Shown here piece after piece: positions 38,641 to 48,824 of a DNA stretch of 64,000 bases. This DNA is from Candidatus Accumulibacter conexus. GTDB taxonomy: Bacteria > Pseudomonadota > Gammaproteobacteria > Burkholderiales > Rhodocyclaceae. Both the position numbers and the translations under genes were made by a program. The stretch is from NCBI GenBank assembly GCA_017592775.1, contig JAGFNJ010000011.1:1-64000 (forward strand), given 5' to 3'. Every line of letters starts with the position of its first letter. Within the stretch, counting starts at the first letter, position 1. Under the pieces are notes generated by a model. That model saw only the letters and a program-made list of their open reading frames with translations. It had not been told where the DNA came from and did no database searches.

Positions 38641-39402
38641 TCAGCGCTGGGCGACGAAGAACAGTCGCTTGAAGGGAAACAGCGTTGTTCCATCCGGGCT
38701 GCGGCGATAGACGGCAGCCAGTCGCTCGCGATAGGCGGCGAGGAAGTGTTCGGCGGCGGCGCCATCGAGCCGTTTCATGAAAGGCAGGAGGGTCGTTCCC
38801 TTCATCCATTCAATGACCGGGTCGTCGCCGCTCAACACGTGCCAGTAGGTGGTTTCCCACAGCTCCACCTGACGGCAGAGCGGCCGCAGCAGGTGCTCGT
38901 AGTCGGTGGGTGGCAGGATGCTGCCCATGCGCACGCTGCCAAGCGCATCGTTCCACTGCGCCTCGCCAGCAAGCTGGCGCAGGATCTGGTGCGCTGGTTC
39001 GCCAAAGTTGGCCGGTATCTGGACCGCCAGGACACCGCCCGGGCAGAGTTGCCCGACCAGTTCGGGCAGCAGTCTGCGGTGATCCGGCAGCCAGTGCAGG
39101 ACGGCATTCGAGAACAGCAGGTCGGGACTGAAGCCGGCCCGCCAGGCGGCGATGTCGGCCCGCTGCCAGTCGATGGCGGGCAGCGTACGGGCGGCGCGGG
39201 CGAGCATCGCCGCGTCGCTGTCGATACCGACGATCTCTGCCGCTGGCCAGCGCTCGGCGAGCAGCCGGGTGACGTTGCCGGCACCGCAGCCGAGATCGAC
39301 GATGCGCCGCGGCTCCGTCTCGCCCAACCTGGCGAGAAGATCGAGTGCCGGCCGCAGCCGGGCGTCGGCGAACCTCAGGTACTGCGCGGGATTCCAGCTC
39401 AT
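38641..39402 (-). CDS. tam: Trans-aconitate 2-methyltransferase-like enzyme
   Basis: 253 residues from ATG 39402 (ATG 39414 in frame also possible). MSWNPAQYLRFADARLRPALDLLARL is the Tam N-terminus (split after the Arg), motif I is IVDLGCGAGNVTRLL, and the acidic binding loop is VGIDSDAAML. Tam methylates trans-aconitate to spare aconitase. It is divergent from rfbA across a 189-base gap. Confidence 0.85.
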   Translation of the reverse strand: MSWNPAQYLRFADARLRPALDLLARLGETEPRRIVDLGCGAGNVTRLLAERWPAAEIVGIDSDAAMLARAARTLPAIDWQRADIAAWRAGFSPDLLFSNAVLHWLPDHRRLLPELVGQLCPGGVLAVQIPANFGEPAHQILRQLAGEAQWNDALGSVRMGSILPPTDYEHLLRPLCRQVELWETTYWHVLSGDDPVIEWMKGTTLLPFMKRLDGAAAEHFLAAYRERLAAVYRRSPDGTTLFPFKRLFFVAQR

Positions 39403-39591
39403 CTGCCAGCCCATCACCTTCGCCGGTCGCCGGCGCCGAATGCGAACAGGGAGGGATGTTACTCCACCTTGCATGGCGCTGGTCAGCGCCGATTGCGATC
39501 GGCGGCGCACGTTTCCTGATCGTTCCAACGAGCGGCGCGACGGGAAAAGGCCTTAAACTCGCCCTTTCTGTCAGCCGGAGGGTTGTTCACG

Positions 39592-40470
39592 ATGCGCAAA
39601 GGGATCATTCTGGCCGGTGGTTCCGGCACTCGCCTTCACCCCGCTACCCTGGCCATCAGCAAACAGCTGCTGCCGGTATTCGACAAGCCGATGATCTACT
39701 ATCCGCTGAGCACCCTGATGCTGGCGGGGATCCGCGAGATTCTGATCATTTCGACGCCGCAGGATACGCCCCGCTTCGCGCAACTGCTCGGCGATGGCTC
39801 ACGCTGGGGACTCGATCTCAGCTATGCGGTGCAACACAGCCCGGACGGCCTGCCGCAGGCATTCATCATTGGTGCCGACTTTCTCGGTCGTGATCCATCG
39901 GCGTTGGTCCTTGGCGACAACATCTTTTACGGCCACAGTTTTCAGCAATTGCTCGCCCGGGCAAGCGAGCGCCAGACTGGCAGCACGATATTCGCGTACC
40001 ACGTGCATGACCCCCAGCGCTACGGCGTGGCGGAGTTCGACAGCAGCGGCAGGGTACTGAGCCTGGAGGAAAAGCCGCAGGCACCGAGGTCGAACTACGC
40101 GGTCACCGGTCTGTATTTCTACGACAATCAGGTGACCGAATTGGCGAAAGGCCTCAAGCCATCAGCTCGCGGCGAGCTGGAGATCATCGACCTGACCCGC
40201 CTCTACTTGGAGCAGGGGCAGCTTCAGGTCGAGCTGATGGGGCGTGGCTATGCCTGGCTGGATACGGGAACGCATGAAAGCCTGCTGGGGGCCGGGCAGT
40301 TCATCGCCACGATCGAGCACCGGCAGGGGCTGAAGGTAGCCTGCCCGGAGGAGATCGCTTTTCGCCATGACTGGATCACCGCCGAGCAGCTCGAGGCGCT
40401 TGCGCAGCCGCTGACCAAGAGTGGCTACGGTGAGTACCTGCTTGCCTTGCTGCGGGAAAGGCCGCTCTGA
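39592..40470 (+). CDS. rfbA: Glucose-1-phosphate thymidylyltransferase
   Basis: 292 residues from ATG 39592 with GGAGG at 39577-39581; TTG 39583 is too close to it. The nucleotide-binding [11 protein letters not shown] and [19 protein letters not shown] are canonical. It makes dTDP-glucose for rhamnose and other 6-deoxy sugars. rfbB, rfbC and rfbD are not next to it, so later dTDP-sugar steps lie elsewhere or among the unassigned SDRs here. It is the first gene of the polysaccharide locus. Confidence 0.95.
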   Translation: MRKGIILAGGSGTRLHPATLAISKQLLPVFDKPMIYYPLSTLMLAGIREILIISTPQDTPRFAQLLGDGSRWGLDLSYAVQHSPDGLPQAFIIGADFLGRDPSALVLGDNIFYGHSFQQLLARASERQTGSTIFAYHVHDPQRYGVAEFDSSGRVLSLEEKPQAPRSNYAVTGLYFYDNQVTELAKGLKPSARGELEIIDLTRLYLEQGQLQVELMGRGYAWLDTGTHESLLGAGQFIATIEHRQGLKVACPEEIAFRHDWITAEQLEALAQPLTKSGYGEYLLALLRERPL

Positions 40471-40780
40471 GGCTCCCCGCCGGTGTCCGACCAGGCGACC
40501 GCCGGCCGCGCGTTGCCCAGGCAACGGCGCGCTGCGGCCTGGGGTCGGGCATGTTCGACGACCTCATCGGGGGCTGCGGCTGGCAGACGATGGCCCATGG
40601 CCGGCGTCGCATACCGTTCGTGGCTGGTGGCAAGCGCCGCCGCGAGCCCTGAGCGTCCACGGCGTCCTTGAAGCGCCCACCTGCTGCAGGTATCATGCGA
40701 GACTTTCCGCGATACGGACGGTTCGGCCTGCAGGCAGGGCTCCAGCACTTCGAATCGCCCGCCATGAAGGAAGCCAGCCG
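40471..40780. other. Intergenic region carrying the putative wlb-operon promoter
   Basis: About 310 bases with no supported gene. Apart from the promoter listed separately at 40668-40696 nothing regulatory stands out. Confidence 0.5.
40668..40696 (+). promoter_or_regulatory. Sigma-70-like promoter upstream of wlbA
   Basis: TTGAAG at 40668-40673 (4 of 6 to TTGACA), a 17-base spacer and TATCAT at 40691-40696 (5 of 6 to TATAAT). Transcription would begin near 40703, giving a leader of about 78 bases to the wlbA ATG at 40781. Confidence 0.5.
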
Positions 40781-41833
40781 ATGTTCAAGACCATTCAGGG
40801 GCGCCGCATCCGCGCCGGTGTAGTCGGATGTGGTCGCATCTCGAGGAATCACTTTGGTTCCATCGAGACCCACGTCAATGACCTCGAGCTGGCTGCCGTC
40901 TGCGACAACGACCGCGCTGTTCTCGAGGCCCATGTGGAGAAACACTCTGTCAGGGGCTATGCGCGGATGGAAGAGATGTTGCGCAATGAAGCCCTTGACG
41001 TCGTCGCGCTGTGCACGCCGAGCGGCCTGCATCCCGACCAGGCCGTCCTGGCTGCCACCCACGGCGTCAACGTGGTTACCGAGAAGCCCATGGCGACTCG
41101 CTGGCAGGACGGCGTGCGCATGGTCCGCGCCTGCGACCAAGCGAACGTGCGGCTGCTGGTGGTGAAGCAGAACCGTCGCAACTCGACGCTGCAGATGCTC
41201 AAGCGTGCGTTTGACGAGAAGCGCTTCGGCAAGGTCTATATGGTCAGCATCAACGTCTTCTGGTCGCGGCCGCAGGAATACTACGATTCCGCCAAGTGGC
41301 GTGGTACTTGGGAACTTGACGGCGGCGCGTTCATGAACCAGGCCAGCCACTATGTCGACCTCGTCGACTGGCTGGTCGGCCCAGTCGCCAGCGTCACCGC
41401 GATGACGGCGACCCTGGCACGGGACATCCAGGTCGAGGACACCGGCGTTCTCAATATCCGCTGGCGCAGCGGGGCTCTCGGCTCGATGAGTGTCACCATG
41501 CTCACCTACCCGAGGAACCTCGAAGGCTCGATCACCATTCTCGGGGAGAAGGGAACCGTCCGCATCGGCGGCGTTGCGGTCAACGACATCCAGGTCTGGG
41601 ACTTCGCCGATCAGCGTGACTACGATGCCGACATCAAGACCGCCAACTATGAGACCACCTCGGTCTACGGCTTTGGCCACCCGCTGTACTACCGCAACGT
41701 CGTCGATGTGCTGCGCGGCGATGCTGAACCCGAGGTCGATGGGCGTGAAGGCCTGAAGTCACTTGAAGTCCTGATTGCCGCATACCTGTCGGCTCGCGAT
41801 GGGCGCGAGATCGCCTTGCCACTCGAATACTGA
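40781..41833 (+). CDS. wlbA: UDP-GlcNAc-uronate 3-dehydrogenase (Gfo/Idh/MocA)
   Basis: 350 residues; ATG 40781 with AAGGAAG upstream. The Rossmann motif GVVGCGRISRNH, EKPMATRW (catalytic Lys) and NQASHYVDLVDWLVGPV match WlbA/WbpB. The enzyme oxidises C3 of UDP-GlcNAcA with NAD+, and characterised members regenerate NAD+ by reducing 2-oxoglutarate to 2-hydroxyglutarate. It begins the set wlbA-x-wlbB-wlbC-wlbD for UDP-ManNAc3NAcA; no UDP-GlcNAc 6-dehydrogenase (WbpA) is in the window. Confidence 0.88.
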   Translation: MFKTIQGRRIRAGVVGCGRISRNHFGSIETHVNDLELAAVCDNDRAVLEAHVEKHSVRGYARMEEMLRNEALDVVALCTPSGLHPDQAVLAATHGVNVVTEKPMATRWQDGVRMVRACDQANVRLLVVKQNRRNSTLQMLKRAFDEKRFGKVYMVSINVFWSRPQEYYDSAKWRGTWELDGGAFMNQASHYVDLVDWLVGPVASVTAMTATLARDIQVEDTGVLNIRWRSGALGSMSVTMLTYPRNLEGSITILGEKGTVRIGGVAVNDIQVWDFADQRDYDADIKTANYETTSVYGFGHPLYYRNVVDVLRGDAEPEVDGREGLKSLEVLIAAYLSARDGREIALPLEY

Positions 41834-41840
41834 CCGGTTG

Positions 41841-42908
41841 ATGGACATCGGCATCGTTGGTGGCGGCATCAACGGTTTGTGTTGTGCCTGGCAGTTGCAG
41901 CAGAGCGGTCACGCAGTACGCCTGTACGAACGCAACAGACTGATGGCGGCGACCAGTTCACGCTCATCCAAGCTGCTGCACGGCGGGCTGCGCTATCTTG
42001 AGAACCTCGAGTTCCGGCTGGTGCGCGAGGCATTGCGCGAGCGCGACAGCTGGCTCGCTCGGGTGCCCAGCCTGACCCGGCCGCTGCGGCTGCTGATGCC
42101 GATCTACCGTGGCGGGCGTCGTTCACGCTGGCTGATTCGCGCCGGGCTGTTCCTCTACGACTCGCTGGCAGGCAGGAGCGCACTGCCAGCCGCCAACTGG
42201 CGCACGGCCGGACAGATCCTGCAGGCCGATCCGCAACTGCGTCGCGAGGGACTGCTCGGCGGCTACAGCTTCTCCGATGGCCAGATGGACGATCAGGCAC
42301 TGGGGTTGTGGGTCGCCGAGCAAGCCCGGGCAGCGGGCGCCGTCCTGCGCGAGCACTGCGAGGTACGACGAGTGGATCGCAGCGGCCGGATTGAGTTCGC
42401 CGATGGCACTTCGGCTCGGCATGAGCGCCTCATCAACGTCTGTGGGCCGTGGGCCGAACGCCTGCTCGAGCAGAGTGGAATCGGTTCCCCGTATCGCTTG
42501 GATCTGGTGCGGGGTAGTCACCTGATCCTCGATCGTCCCTGTCCGCAGGCCTACGTGCTGGAGGTCCCCTGCGAGCCGCGAATCGTTTTCGTCCTTCCCT
42601 GGCAGGGACGAACGCTGGTCGGCACGACTGAAGTCCGGCAGGCGCTCGACGCCCCCGTGGTCTGCGACCCGGGCGAGCAGGACTACCTGCTGACGGTCAT
42701 CGGCCACTATTTCCCATGCTCTGGCGGGTCCGACCGGGTGCTCGAGGCTTTTGCCGGTGTCCGTCCGCTGCTCCAGTCGGCCAGAAAGCCGGCGCAGGCC
42801 ACACGTGAGTACGCCGTGCACCGTGACGGCGTGCTGATCAGCGTCTTTGGCGGCAAGTGGACAACCGCTCATGCGCTGGCGAGAAGGGTTTCCGACCACA
42901 TTCACTGA
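41841..42908 (+). CDS. Short GlpD-like FAD-dependent oxidoreductase inside the wlb operon
   Basis: 355 residues from ATG 41841, seven bases after wlbA. The FAD motif is [17 protein letters not shown] and the GlpD-type [27 protein letters not shown] (split after KLL) is clear; [12 protein letters not shown] near the C-terminus is the second FAD contact. GlpD is about 500 residues with a helical C-terminal domain, missing here. Family chemistry is oxidation of an alcohol (glycerol-3-phosphate, or 2-hydroxyglutarate in the related LhgO) to the quinone pool. It could recycle 2-hydroxyglutarate made by WlbA; this is inference. A role in glycerol-phosphate metabolism is the alternative. Confidence 0.75.
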   Translation: MDIGIVGGGINGLCCAWQLQQSGHAVRLYERNRLMAATSSRSSKLLHGGLRYLENLEFRLVREALRERDSWLARVPSLTRPLRLLMPIYRGGRRSRWLIRAGLFLYDSLAGRSALPAANWRTAGQILQADPQLRREGLLGGYSFSDGQMDDQALGLWVAEQARAAGAVLREHCEVRRVDRSGRIEFADGTSARHERLINVCGPWAERLLEQSGIGSPYRLDLVRGSHLILDRPCPQAYVLEVPCEPRIVFVLPWQGRTLVGTTEVRQALDAPVVCDPGEQDYLLTVIGHYFPCSGGSDRVLEAFAGVRPLLQSARKPAQATREYAVHRDGVLISVFGGKWTTAHALARRVSDHIH

Positions 42909-42921
42909 ATCCGGGAGGGTC

Positions 42922-43554
42922 ATGAACGGTTTTACGGCAGATTCGACGGCAATCATCGACAGCGGCGCTGTAGTTGGCGACAATACCCGCATCTGGCAAT
43001 GGGTACATGTCAGCGCTCAGGCACGCATCGGCAACGATTGTTCGCTTGGTCAGAACGTCTTCGTCGGCAACAGGGTGATCATCGGCAACAACGTCAAGAT
43101 CCAGAACAATGTTTCGGTCTATGACAACGTGACACTCGAGGACGATGTCTTCTGCGGCCCGAGCATGGTCTTCACCAACGTCTACAACCCACGCAGCCAT
43201 GTATCGCGCAAGCATGAGTACCGCGACACGCTGGTCAGACGGGGCGCCACTTTGGGCGCCAACTGCACCATTGTCTGCGGCGTCACGGTCGGCGAGTATG
43301 CTTTTGTCGCCGCCGGCGCGGTGGTCAACCGGGACGTACCCGCCTACGCGCTGATGGCGGGCGTCCCCGCGAGACAGATTGGCTGGATCAGCCAGCACGG
43401 CGAACGCCTCGATCTGCCGCTCAGCGGCGACGGGGAGGCGCGTTGCCCGGCGACGGCGGTCCGCTACCTGCTCAGGGATGGGCAGGTCTGTTGCGTGCAG
43501 GACGCCCATGGCGACCGGGAAGTGGCGCCAGGCGCCCCGCAGCCCGGCCATTGA
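42922..43554 (+). CDS. wlbB: UDP-GlcNAc3N-uronate N-acetyltransferase (left-handed beta-helix)
   Basis: 210 residues; ATG 42922 with GGGAGGG upstream. Hexapeptide repeats ([25 protein letters not shown]) build the beta-helix, and [11 protein letters not shown] and [17 protein letters not shown] are the WbpD/WlbB signatures. It acetylates the 3-amino group with acetyl-CoA. A C-terminal tail of about 20 residues exceeds the 191-residue WbpD. Confidence 0.88.
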   Translation: MNGFTADSTAIIDSGAVVGDNTRIWQWVHVSAQARIGNDCSLGQNVFVGNRVIIGNNVKIQNNVSVYDNVTLEDDVFCGPSMVFTNVYNPRSHVSRKHEYRDTLVRRGATLGANCTIVCGVTVGEYAFVAAGAVVNRDVPAYALMAGVPARQIGWISQHGERLDLPLSGDGEARCPATAVRYLLRDGQVCCVQDAHGDREVAPGAPQPGH

Positions 43555-43624
43555 TGTCGCAACCGACAGCGTTCCGGCGGTCCGCGGAAGGGGCCCGCTT
43601 CAACCGTAAGTCAGCAGGATACTC

Positions 43625-44731
43625 ATGAGCATTCAATTCATCGACCTCAAGGCACAATACGCCTCTCTCCGCGGCCCGATCCATGAGCGCATGCAACGGG
43701 TACTCGATCACGGCCAGTACATCATGGGCCCGGAAGTCAGGGAACTGGAAGAGAGGCTCGAAAGCTACACGGGCAGTTCGCACTGCATCACCTGCGCGTC
43801 GGGAACCGAGGCACTGCTCATCTCGTTGATGGCACTTGGTGTCGGGCCGGGAGATGAGGTGATCACGACGCCGTTCACCTTCGTCGCGACGGCGGAAGTG
43901 ATTGCCCTGGCAGGCGCGACACCGGTCTTCGTCGACGTCGAGCCGGACACCTGCAACATCGACGCAAGCCTGGTTGCCGCGGCGATCACGGCAAGAACCC
44001 GCGCCATCATGCCCGTGTCGCTTTATGGTCAGGTCGCCGACATGGAGGAGATCCAGTCCGTTGCCCGTCGCCACGGAGACATTCCCGTCATCGAGGATGC
44101 GGCGCAGAGCTTTGGCGCCACCTACCGCGGAGCGCGGAGCTGCGACCTGTCGACCGTCGGCTGCACGAGCTTCTTTCCCAGCAAGCCGCTCGGTTGTTAC
44201 GGCGATGGCGGCGCGATATTCACCAGTGACGATGGTCTCGCCAAGGCGATGCGCGAGATCCGCGTGCACGGTCAGGAACGCCGCTATTTCCATACGCGGG
44301 TTGGCGTTGGCGGCCGCATGGACACGCTGCAGTGCGCCATCGTCCTCGCCAAGCTGGAGCAGTTCGACCAGGAGATCGAACAACGCGCGGCGGTCGGCGC
44401 GCGCTATCTGGAAATGCTGCGGGATCTGCCGAACGTGCAGCGGCTGAGCGTTCGTCCGGATCGGACCTGCGTCTGGGGCCAGTTCACGGTGCAGGTGGAC
44501 AGGCGGGAGCACGTTCTGCAGCAGCTTGCCGCGGCAGGCATTCCGACAGCCGTCCATTACCCGGTGCCCTTGCACCGGCAGCCCGCTTACGCCGCGTCCT
44601 GCCGCATCGCCGGGAGCCTGGAACATGCCGAGGCGGTGGCTGCGCGCGTTGTCAGTCTGCCGATGCATCCCTACCTCGAGCGACAGACCCAGGCAGAGAT
44701 CGTCGCCGCGCTGGCGCAGGCAACGGCATGA
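43625..44731 (+). CDS. wlbC: UDP-sugar 3-aminotransferase (DegT/DnrJ/EryC1/StrS)
   Basis: 368 residues from ATG 43625 with AGGA upstream. FIDLKAQYASLR at the N-terminus, PVIEDAAQSFGATYRG and the PLP lysine in FFPSKPLGCYGDGG match WbpE/WlbC. It transfers an amino group, usually from glutamate, to the C3-keto sugar made by WlbA, producing the 2-oxoglutarate that WlbA consumes. Its stop overlaps the next ATG (ATGA). Confidence 0.9.
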   Translation: MSIQFIDLKAQYASLRGPIHERMQRVLDHGQYIMGPEVRELEERLESYTGSSHCITCASGTEALLISLMALGVGPGDEVITTPFTFVATAEVIALAGATPVFVDVEPDTCNIDASLVAAAITARTRAIMPVSLYGQVADMEEIQSVARRHGDIPVIEDAAQSFGATYRGARSCDLSTVGCTSFFPSKPLGCYGDGGAIFTSDDGLAKAMREIRVHGQERRYFHTRVGVGGRMDTLQCAIVLAKLEQFDQEIEQRAAVGARYLEMLRDLPNVQRLSVRPDRTCVWGQFTVQVDRREHVLQQLAAAGIPTAVHYPVPLHRQPAYAASCRIAGSLEHAEAVAARVVSLPMHPYLERQTQAEIVAALAQATA

Positions 44732-45807
44732 AGCTGCTGACCGTCGTCGGCGCCCGGCCCCAGTTCATCAAGGCTGCTGCGGTCTCGCGAGTGATACGCG
44801 ATGACTTTTCTGCGGACATCGACGAGATCCTCGTTCACACGGGCCAGCACTTCGACGAGAACATGTCCCGCGTCTTCTTCGACGAACTGGACATCCCGCA
44901 GCCGCGTTACAACCTCGAGATTTCCGGTGGCCAGCACGGTGCCATGACGGGCCGCATGCTCGAGGCGATCGAAGCGGTGCTGTTGCAGGAGAGGCCCGAC
45001 TGGGTGCTGATCTACGGCGACACCAACTCGACGCTCGCGGGCGCGCTGGCGGCCGCCAAACTGCACGTGCCGGTGGCCCACGTCGAGGCTGGCCTGCGCT
45101 CGTTCAACATGCGCATGCCGGAAGAGATCAACCGCATTCTCGCCGACCGCGTCTCCAGCCTGCTCTTCTGCCCGACGGAAACGGCAGTGAGAAACCTGCA
45201 GGCGGAAGGCCTCGCGAAGGGCGTCGTCAACGTCGGCGATGTGATGTACGACGTTGCCCTCTTCTATCGTGACCGAGCCCGGCAACACAGCGAGGTGCTG
45301 CAGCGATTGCGGTTGCGACCAGGGAATTTCGCCCTTGCCACCTGCCACCGGGCCGAGAACACCGACGATCCGGAACGACTCGGGGGGATCCTGTCGGCGC
45401 TGGCGCGGACCGCCGAGGGCTTGCCGGTGGTCCTGCCGCTCCATCCGCGGACGCGGAAGCTTGCCGAGGAACATGATCTGCTGCATCATCTGGATTCGCT
45501 CACCCTCACCGAACCTTTGCCCTTTCTCGACATGGTGGCGCTCGAACAGGCGGCACGGCTGATCCTGACGGATTCGGGCGGAGTGCAGAAGGAGGCGTTC
45601 TTCTACCGTGTTCCCTGCATCACGATGCGCGACGAGACCGAGTGGGTCGAGACTGTCGAGACCGGCTGGAATCGGCTGGTCGGCGCGTCGTGTCCGGCGA
45701 TCGTCGCCGCAGTCGGCGAGGTGCTTGCCGGTCGGACCGGGGTTGAGCAGGGCAACCCGTACGGCGACGGCATGGCGGCGAGATCGATTGTCTCCCGCCT
45801 TCTCTGA
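44728..45807 (+). CDS. wlbD: UDP-GlcNAc-type 2-epimerase (WbpI/WlbD)
   Basis: 359 residues. VVGARPQFIKAAAVSRVI, HTGQHFDENMS, YGDTNSTLAGALAA, HVEAGLRSFNMRMPEEINR and LTDSGGVQKEAF are the signatures of non-hydrolysing 2-epimerases. In this operon it most likely turns UDP-GlcNAc3NAcA into UDP-ManNAc3NAcA, the last step of the pathway; plain WecB activity on UDP-GlcNAc is the alternative. Confidence 0.88.
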   Translation: MKLLTVVGARPQFIKAAAVSRVIRDDFSADIDEILVHTGQHFDENMSRVFFDELDIPQPRYNLEISGGQHGAMTGRMLEAIEAVLLQERPDWVLIYGDTNSTLAGALAAAKLHVPVAHVEAGLRSFNMRMPEEINRILADRVSSLLFCPTETAVRNLQAEGLAKGVVNVGDVMYDVALFYRDRARQHSEVLQRLRLRPGNFALATCHRAENTDDPERLGGILSALARTAEGLPVVLPLHPRTRKLAEEHDLLHHLDSLTLTEPLPFLDMVALEQAARLILTDSGGVQKEAFFYRVPCITMRDETEWVETVETGWNRLVGASCPAIVAAVGEVLAGRTGVEQGNPYGDGMAARSIVSRLL

Positions 45808-45860
45808 ACGGTGGTCAGTCCGCCCATCGGTGTCCACATTTCACACTTAACAAGGAAAGC

Positions 45861-46802
45861 ATGATGAAGGTCTTTGTCAGCGGAGGGCTCGGACAGATCG
45901 GCTCGCATATCGTCGAGATGCTGCTCGCCCGGGGCGACCAGGTGGTCACCGTCGACAACCTCGCGACCGGGCGCAGGGAACACCTCGCCGACCATCCCGA
46001 ATTGAGGATCGTCATCGACTCGGTGGCCAACAAGCCGCTGATCGAGCAACTGATCGGTGACTTCAGGCCGGACGCCATCGTTCACACCGCGGCCTCGTAC
46101 AAGGATCCGGATGATTGGTACAACGACACGCTGACCAACTGCGTCGGTGGCTCGAACATGGTCGACGCCGCCAAGAAGTTCGGCGTCAGTCGCTTCATCT
46201 ATTTCCAGACGGCACTGTGCTATGGTCTCCGTCCCCTGCAGCAACCGATTCGTCTCGACCACCCGCGCAACCCGGTAGGCAGCAGCTACGCCATCTCGAA
46301 GACCACCAATGAGTACTACCTCGAACTCTCGGGTGTCGATTACGTGACCTTCCGTCTGGCAAACGTCGTCGGTCCGCGCAACGTTGCCGGTCCACTGCCG
46401 ATCTTCTACCAGCGCCTGAAGGATGGCAAGCAGTGCTTCGTCACGCGTGCGCGGCGCGATTTCGTCTTCGTCAAGGATCTCGCGCGCGTCGTCCTCAAGG
46501 CCGTCGACGGCACTGGCCACGGCGCCTACCATTTCTCGTCTGGCAAGGACGTCGCCATCCAGGAACTCTACGATGCGGTCGTCACCGCCCTCGATGTCCC
46601 GGGCCGACCGCAGGCAGAGATCAAGGAACTTGGGCCGGACGACGTCTTCTCGATCCTCCTCGACCCCAGTCGCACCTTCCAGGATTTTGGCGAGATCGCC
46701 TTCACGCCGCTGCAGGATACGGTCGGCGCGGCCATGGACTACTACCGCAAGCACGGCACGCTGGGTGAGTACACGCACCTGCGCCTGCAAGAGCAGCACT
46801 AG
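45861..46802 (+). CDS. SDR nucleotide-sugar epimerase/dehydratase (first of four)
   Basis: 313 residues from ATG 45861 with AAGGAA upstream. NAD motif FVSGGLGQIGSH, catalytic Thr in FQTALCYG and YAISK for Tyr/Lys. The adjacent SDR shares the unusual FQTALCYG and DPDDWY/DDWL pattern, pointing to a duplicated pair. GalE-like or dTDP/GDP-sugar epimerase chemistry is expected; substrate unknown. Confidence 0.82.
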   Translation: MMKVFVSGGLGQIGSHIVEMLLARGDQVVTVDNLATGRREHLADHPELRIVIDSVANKPLIEQLIGDFRPDAIVHTAASYKDPDDWYNDTLTNCVGGSNMVDAAKKFGVSRFIYFQTALCYGLRPLQQPIRLDHPRNPVGSSYAISKTTNEYYLELSGVDYVTFRLANVVGPRNVAGPLPIFYQRLKDGKQCFVTRARRDFVFVKDLARVVLKAVDGTGHGAYHFSSGKDVAIQELYDAVVTALDVPGRPQAEIKELGPDDVFSILLDPSRTFQDFGEIAFTPLQDTVGAAMDYYRKHGTLGEYTHLRLQEQH

Positions 46803-46814
46803 AAGAGGCTGGGC

Positions 46815-47750
46815 ATGCGTATCCTGATAACTGGCGGCGCTGGCTGCCTCGGATCCAATCTCATCGAACATTGGTTGCCGAAGGGCCACGAGATTCTCGT
46901 CATCGACAACTTTGCCACCGGCAGGCGTGAGGTTGTCCCCGCGGTTCCCGGACTGACCGTCAGGGAGGGCAGCGTTGCCGATGCGCAGCTCGTCGATGAA
47001 TGCTTCTCCCTCTTCAGGCCCGACGTCGTCATCCACGCCGCGGCTGCCTACAAGGATCCCGACGACTGGCTCGAGGACTCGACCACGAACATCATCGGCA
47101 GCATCGTCGTCGCCAGGGCCGCGCAGGCGTTCAAGCTCAGGCGCCTGATCAATTTCCAGACCGCCCTGTGCTACGGCCGACCGCAAGAACTGCCCATTCC
47201 GGCGAGTCACCCGACGGCGCCGTTCACCAGTTACGGCATCACCAAGACAGCAGGCGAACAGTTCCTCCTGCTTTCCGGAGTGCCCACCCTGTCGCTGCGC
47301 ATCGCCAATGTCACGGGGCCGCGGCTCGCCATCGGGCCGATACCGACTTTCTACAAGCGCCTGCAAGCTGGCCAGAGCTGCTTCTGCTCGGAGACCTCGC
47401 GCGACTTTCTCGACATGGCCGACTTTCTCGACTTCATGGACTTGGCGATCGCAGAGGATGCGCCAACCGGAATCTTCAACCTGTCCACCGGCGAAGCGCA
47501 CTCGATCAAGGAGATCTTCGATCTGGTCGCCGAGCACCTTGGCCTCGGCGCAATCGAGGTTCCCGTGGTGCCGCCGGCAGCAGACGATGTGCCGGTCGTT
47601 TCACTCGATCCCGGTGCGGCAATCGAGGCTTTCGGGTGGCGGGCAAGAGTCGGCTTTGCCGACACGATCCGGCGCCAATTGGTGTGGTACGACCGGTACG
47701 GCATCAGCGACGTCTTTTCGCATCTCAAGGCCAGCGGACAGGATCAGTGA
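46815..47750 (+). CDS. SDR nucleotide-sugar epimerase/dehydratase (second of four)
   Basis: 311 residues. ILITGGAGCLGSNLIEHW, FQTALCYG and the YGITK Tyr/Lys pair are present. It is a close paralogue of the preceding gene, 12 bases downstream. The two may act sequentially or as a heterodimer on one sugar. No features identify the substrate. Confidence 0.82.
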   Translation: MRILITGGAGCLGSNLIEHWLPKGHEILVIDNFATGRREVVPAVPGLTVREGSVADAQLVDECFSLFRPDVVIHAAAAYKDPDDWLEDSTTNIIGSIVVARAAQAFKLRRLINFQTALCYGRPQELPIPASHPTAPFTSYGITKTAGEQFLLLSGVPTLSLRIANVTGPRLAIGPIPTFYKRLQAGQSCFCSETSRDFLDMADFLDFMDLAIAEDAPTGIFNLSTGEAHSIKEIFDLVAEHLGLGAIEVPVVPPAADDVPVVSLDPGAAIEAFGWRARVGFADTIRRQLVWYDRYGISDVFSHLKASGQDQ

Positions 47751-47762
47751 AAGAGGTTCAGC

Positions 47763-48824
47763 ATGACGAGTAGTGCAAGCTTCAGTGGTTCGCGGGTGTT
47801 GGTGGTCGGCGGCGCCGGCTTTGTCGGCAGCAACCTCGTGCATCGGATCCTGGACCAGGATCCCGCGGAGATCATCGTCGTCGACAACCTCCTGTCGGCG
47901 GACGTAGCCAACATCCCGGCCGATGCGCGCGTGCGCTTCGTCTTCGGTTCGATCACCGACGACCACATCCTGGCCGGGCTGGATGAGGAACTGGACTACG
48001 TCTTCCATCTCGCCTGTTATCACGGCAACCAGTCGTCGATTGCCGACCCGTTTGCTGACCACGACAACAATACCTATACCTCGCTCAAGCTCTTCGACCG
48101 CCTGAAGGACATCAAGGGACTGCAGAAGGTCGTCTACGCGGCGGCGGCATGCGCAGTCGCGGAGAAGACCTACGACGCCCCGACGGCAACGACCGAGGAG
48201 CAGCCGGTCACCCTTTACCACGACAGCCCCTACTCGATCTCGAAGATCATCGGCGAACTGTACGGCAACTACTACTTCCAGCGGTGCGGGCTGCCCTTCG
48301 TCAAGGCCCGCTTCTCCAATGTCTACGGGCCGCGCGAGATTCTCGGAGCCGGGCAGTGGCGTGGTACGGTGCACACCGTCTGGCGCAATGTCACGCCGAC
48401 CTTCATCTGGCGCGCACTGCACGGGGAAGCGCTGCCACTCGACAACGGCGGCAACGCCAGTCGCGATTTCATTTTCGTCGAGGACATGGCGCGGGGCCTG
48501 ATGGCCTGCGCGCTGCATGGATGCGCAGGCGGTGTCTATAACCTTGCCACCGGGTGTGAGACGAGCATTCTGGAGCTGGCAACCATCATCAACGAGTACA
48601 CCGGCAACACGACGCCACTCGACCTGCGCCCTGCCCGCGACTGGGATCGCTCCGGGAAGCGCTTTGCCTCCACCGAGAAGGCGGCCCGCGAGTTGGGCTT
48701 CAGCGCGCAGGTCAACATCCGCGATGGCCTGCGCCGTACGGTCGAATGGACCCGGGCGAACCGGGAACTGATCCAGCGCAGCATCGCCAGGCACGACAAG
48801 TTGATGACGCAGGCTGGGGCGTGA
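47763..48824 (+). CDS. SDR-family epimerase-like protein lacking the catalytic Ser/Thr
   Basis: 353 residues. NAD motif LVVGGAGFVGSNLVH and Tyr/Lys in YSISK are intact, but the strand that normally reads SS..VYG is VVYAAAACAVAEK, with Ala/Cys where the catalytic Ser/Thr should be. The protein may work with a different mechanism, as a decarboxylase or dehydratase variant, or be a regulatory partner of the neighbouring SDRs. It is 12 bases after the second SDR gene. Confidence 0.75.
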   Translation: MTSSASFSGSRVLVVGGAGFVGSNLVHRILDQDPAEIIVVDNLLSADVANIPADARVRFVFGSITDDHILAGLDEELDYVFHLACYHGNQSSIADPFADHDNNTYTSLKLFDRLKDIKGLQKVVYAAAACAVAEKTYDAPTATTEEQPVTLYHDSPYSISKIIGELYGNYYFQRCGLPFVKARFSNVYGPREILGAGQWRGTVHTVWRNVTPTFIWRALHGEALPLDNGGNASRDFIFVEDMARGLMACALHGCAGGVYNLATGCETSILELATIINEYTGNTTPLDLRPARDWDRSGKRFASTEKAARELGFSAQVNIRDGLRRTVEWTRANRELIQRSIARHDKLMTQAGA

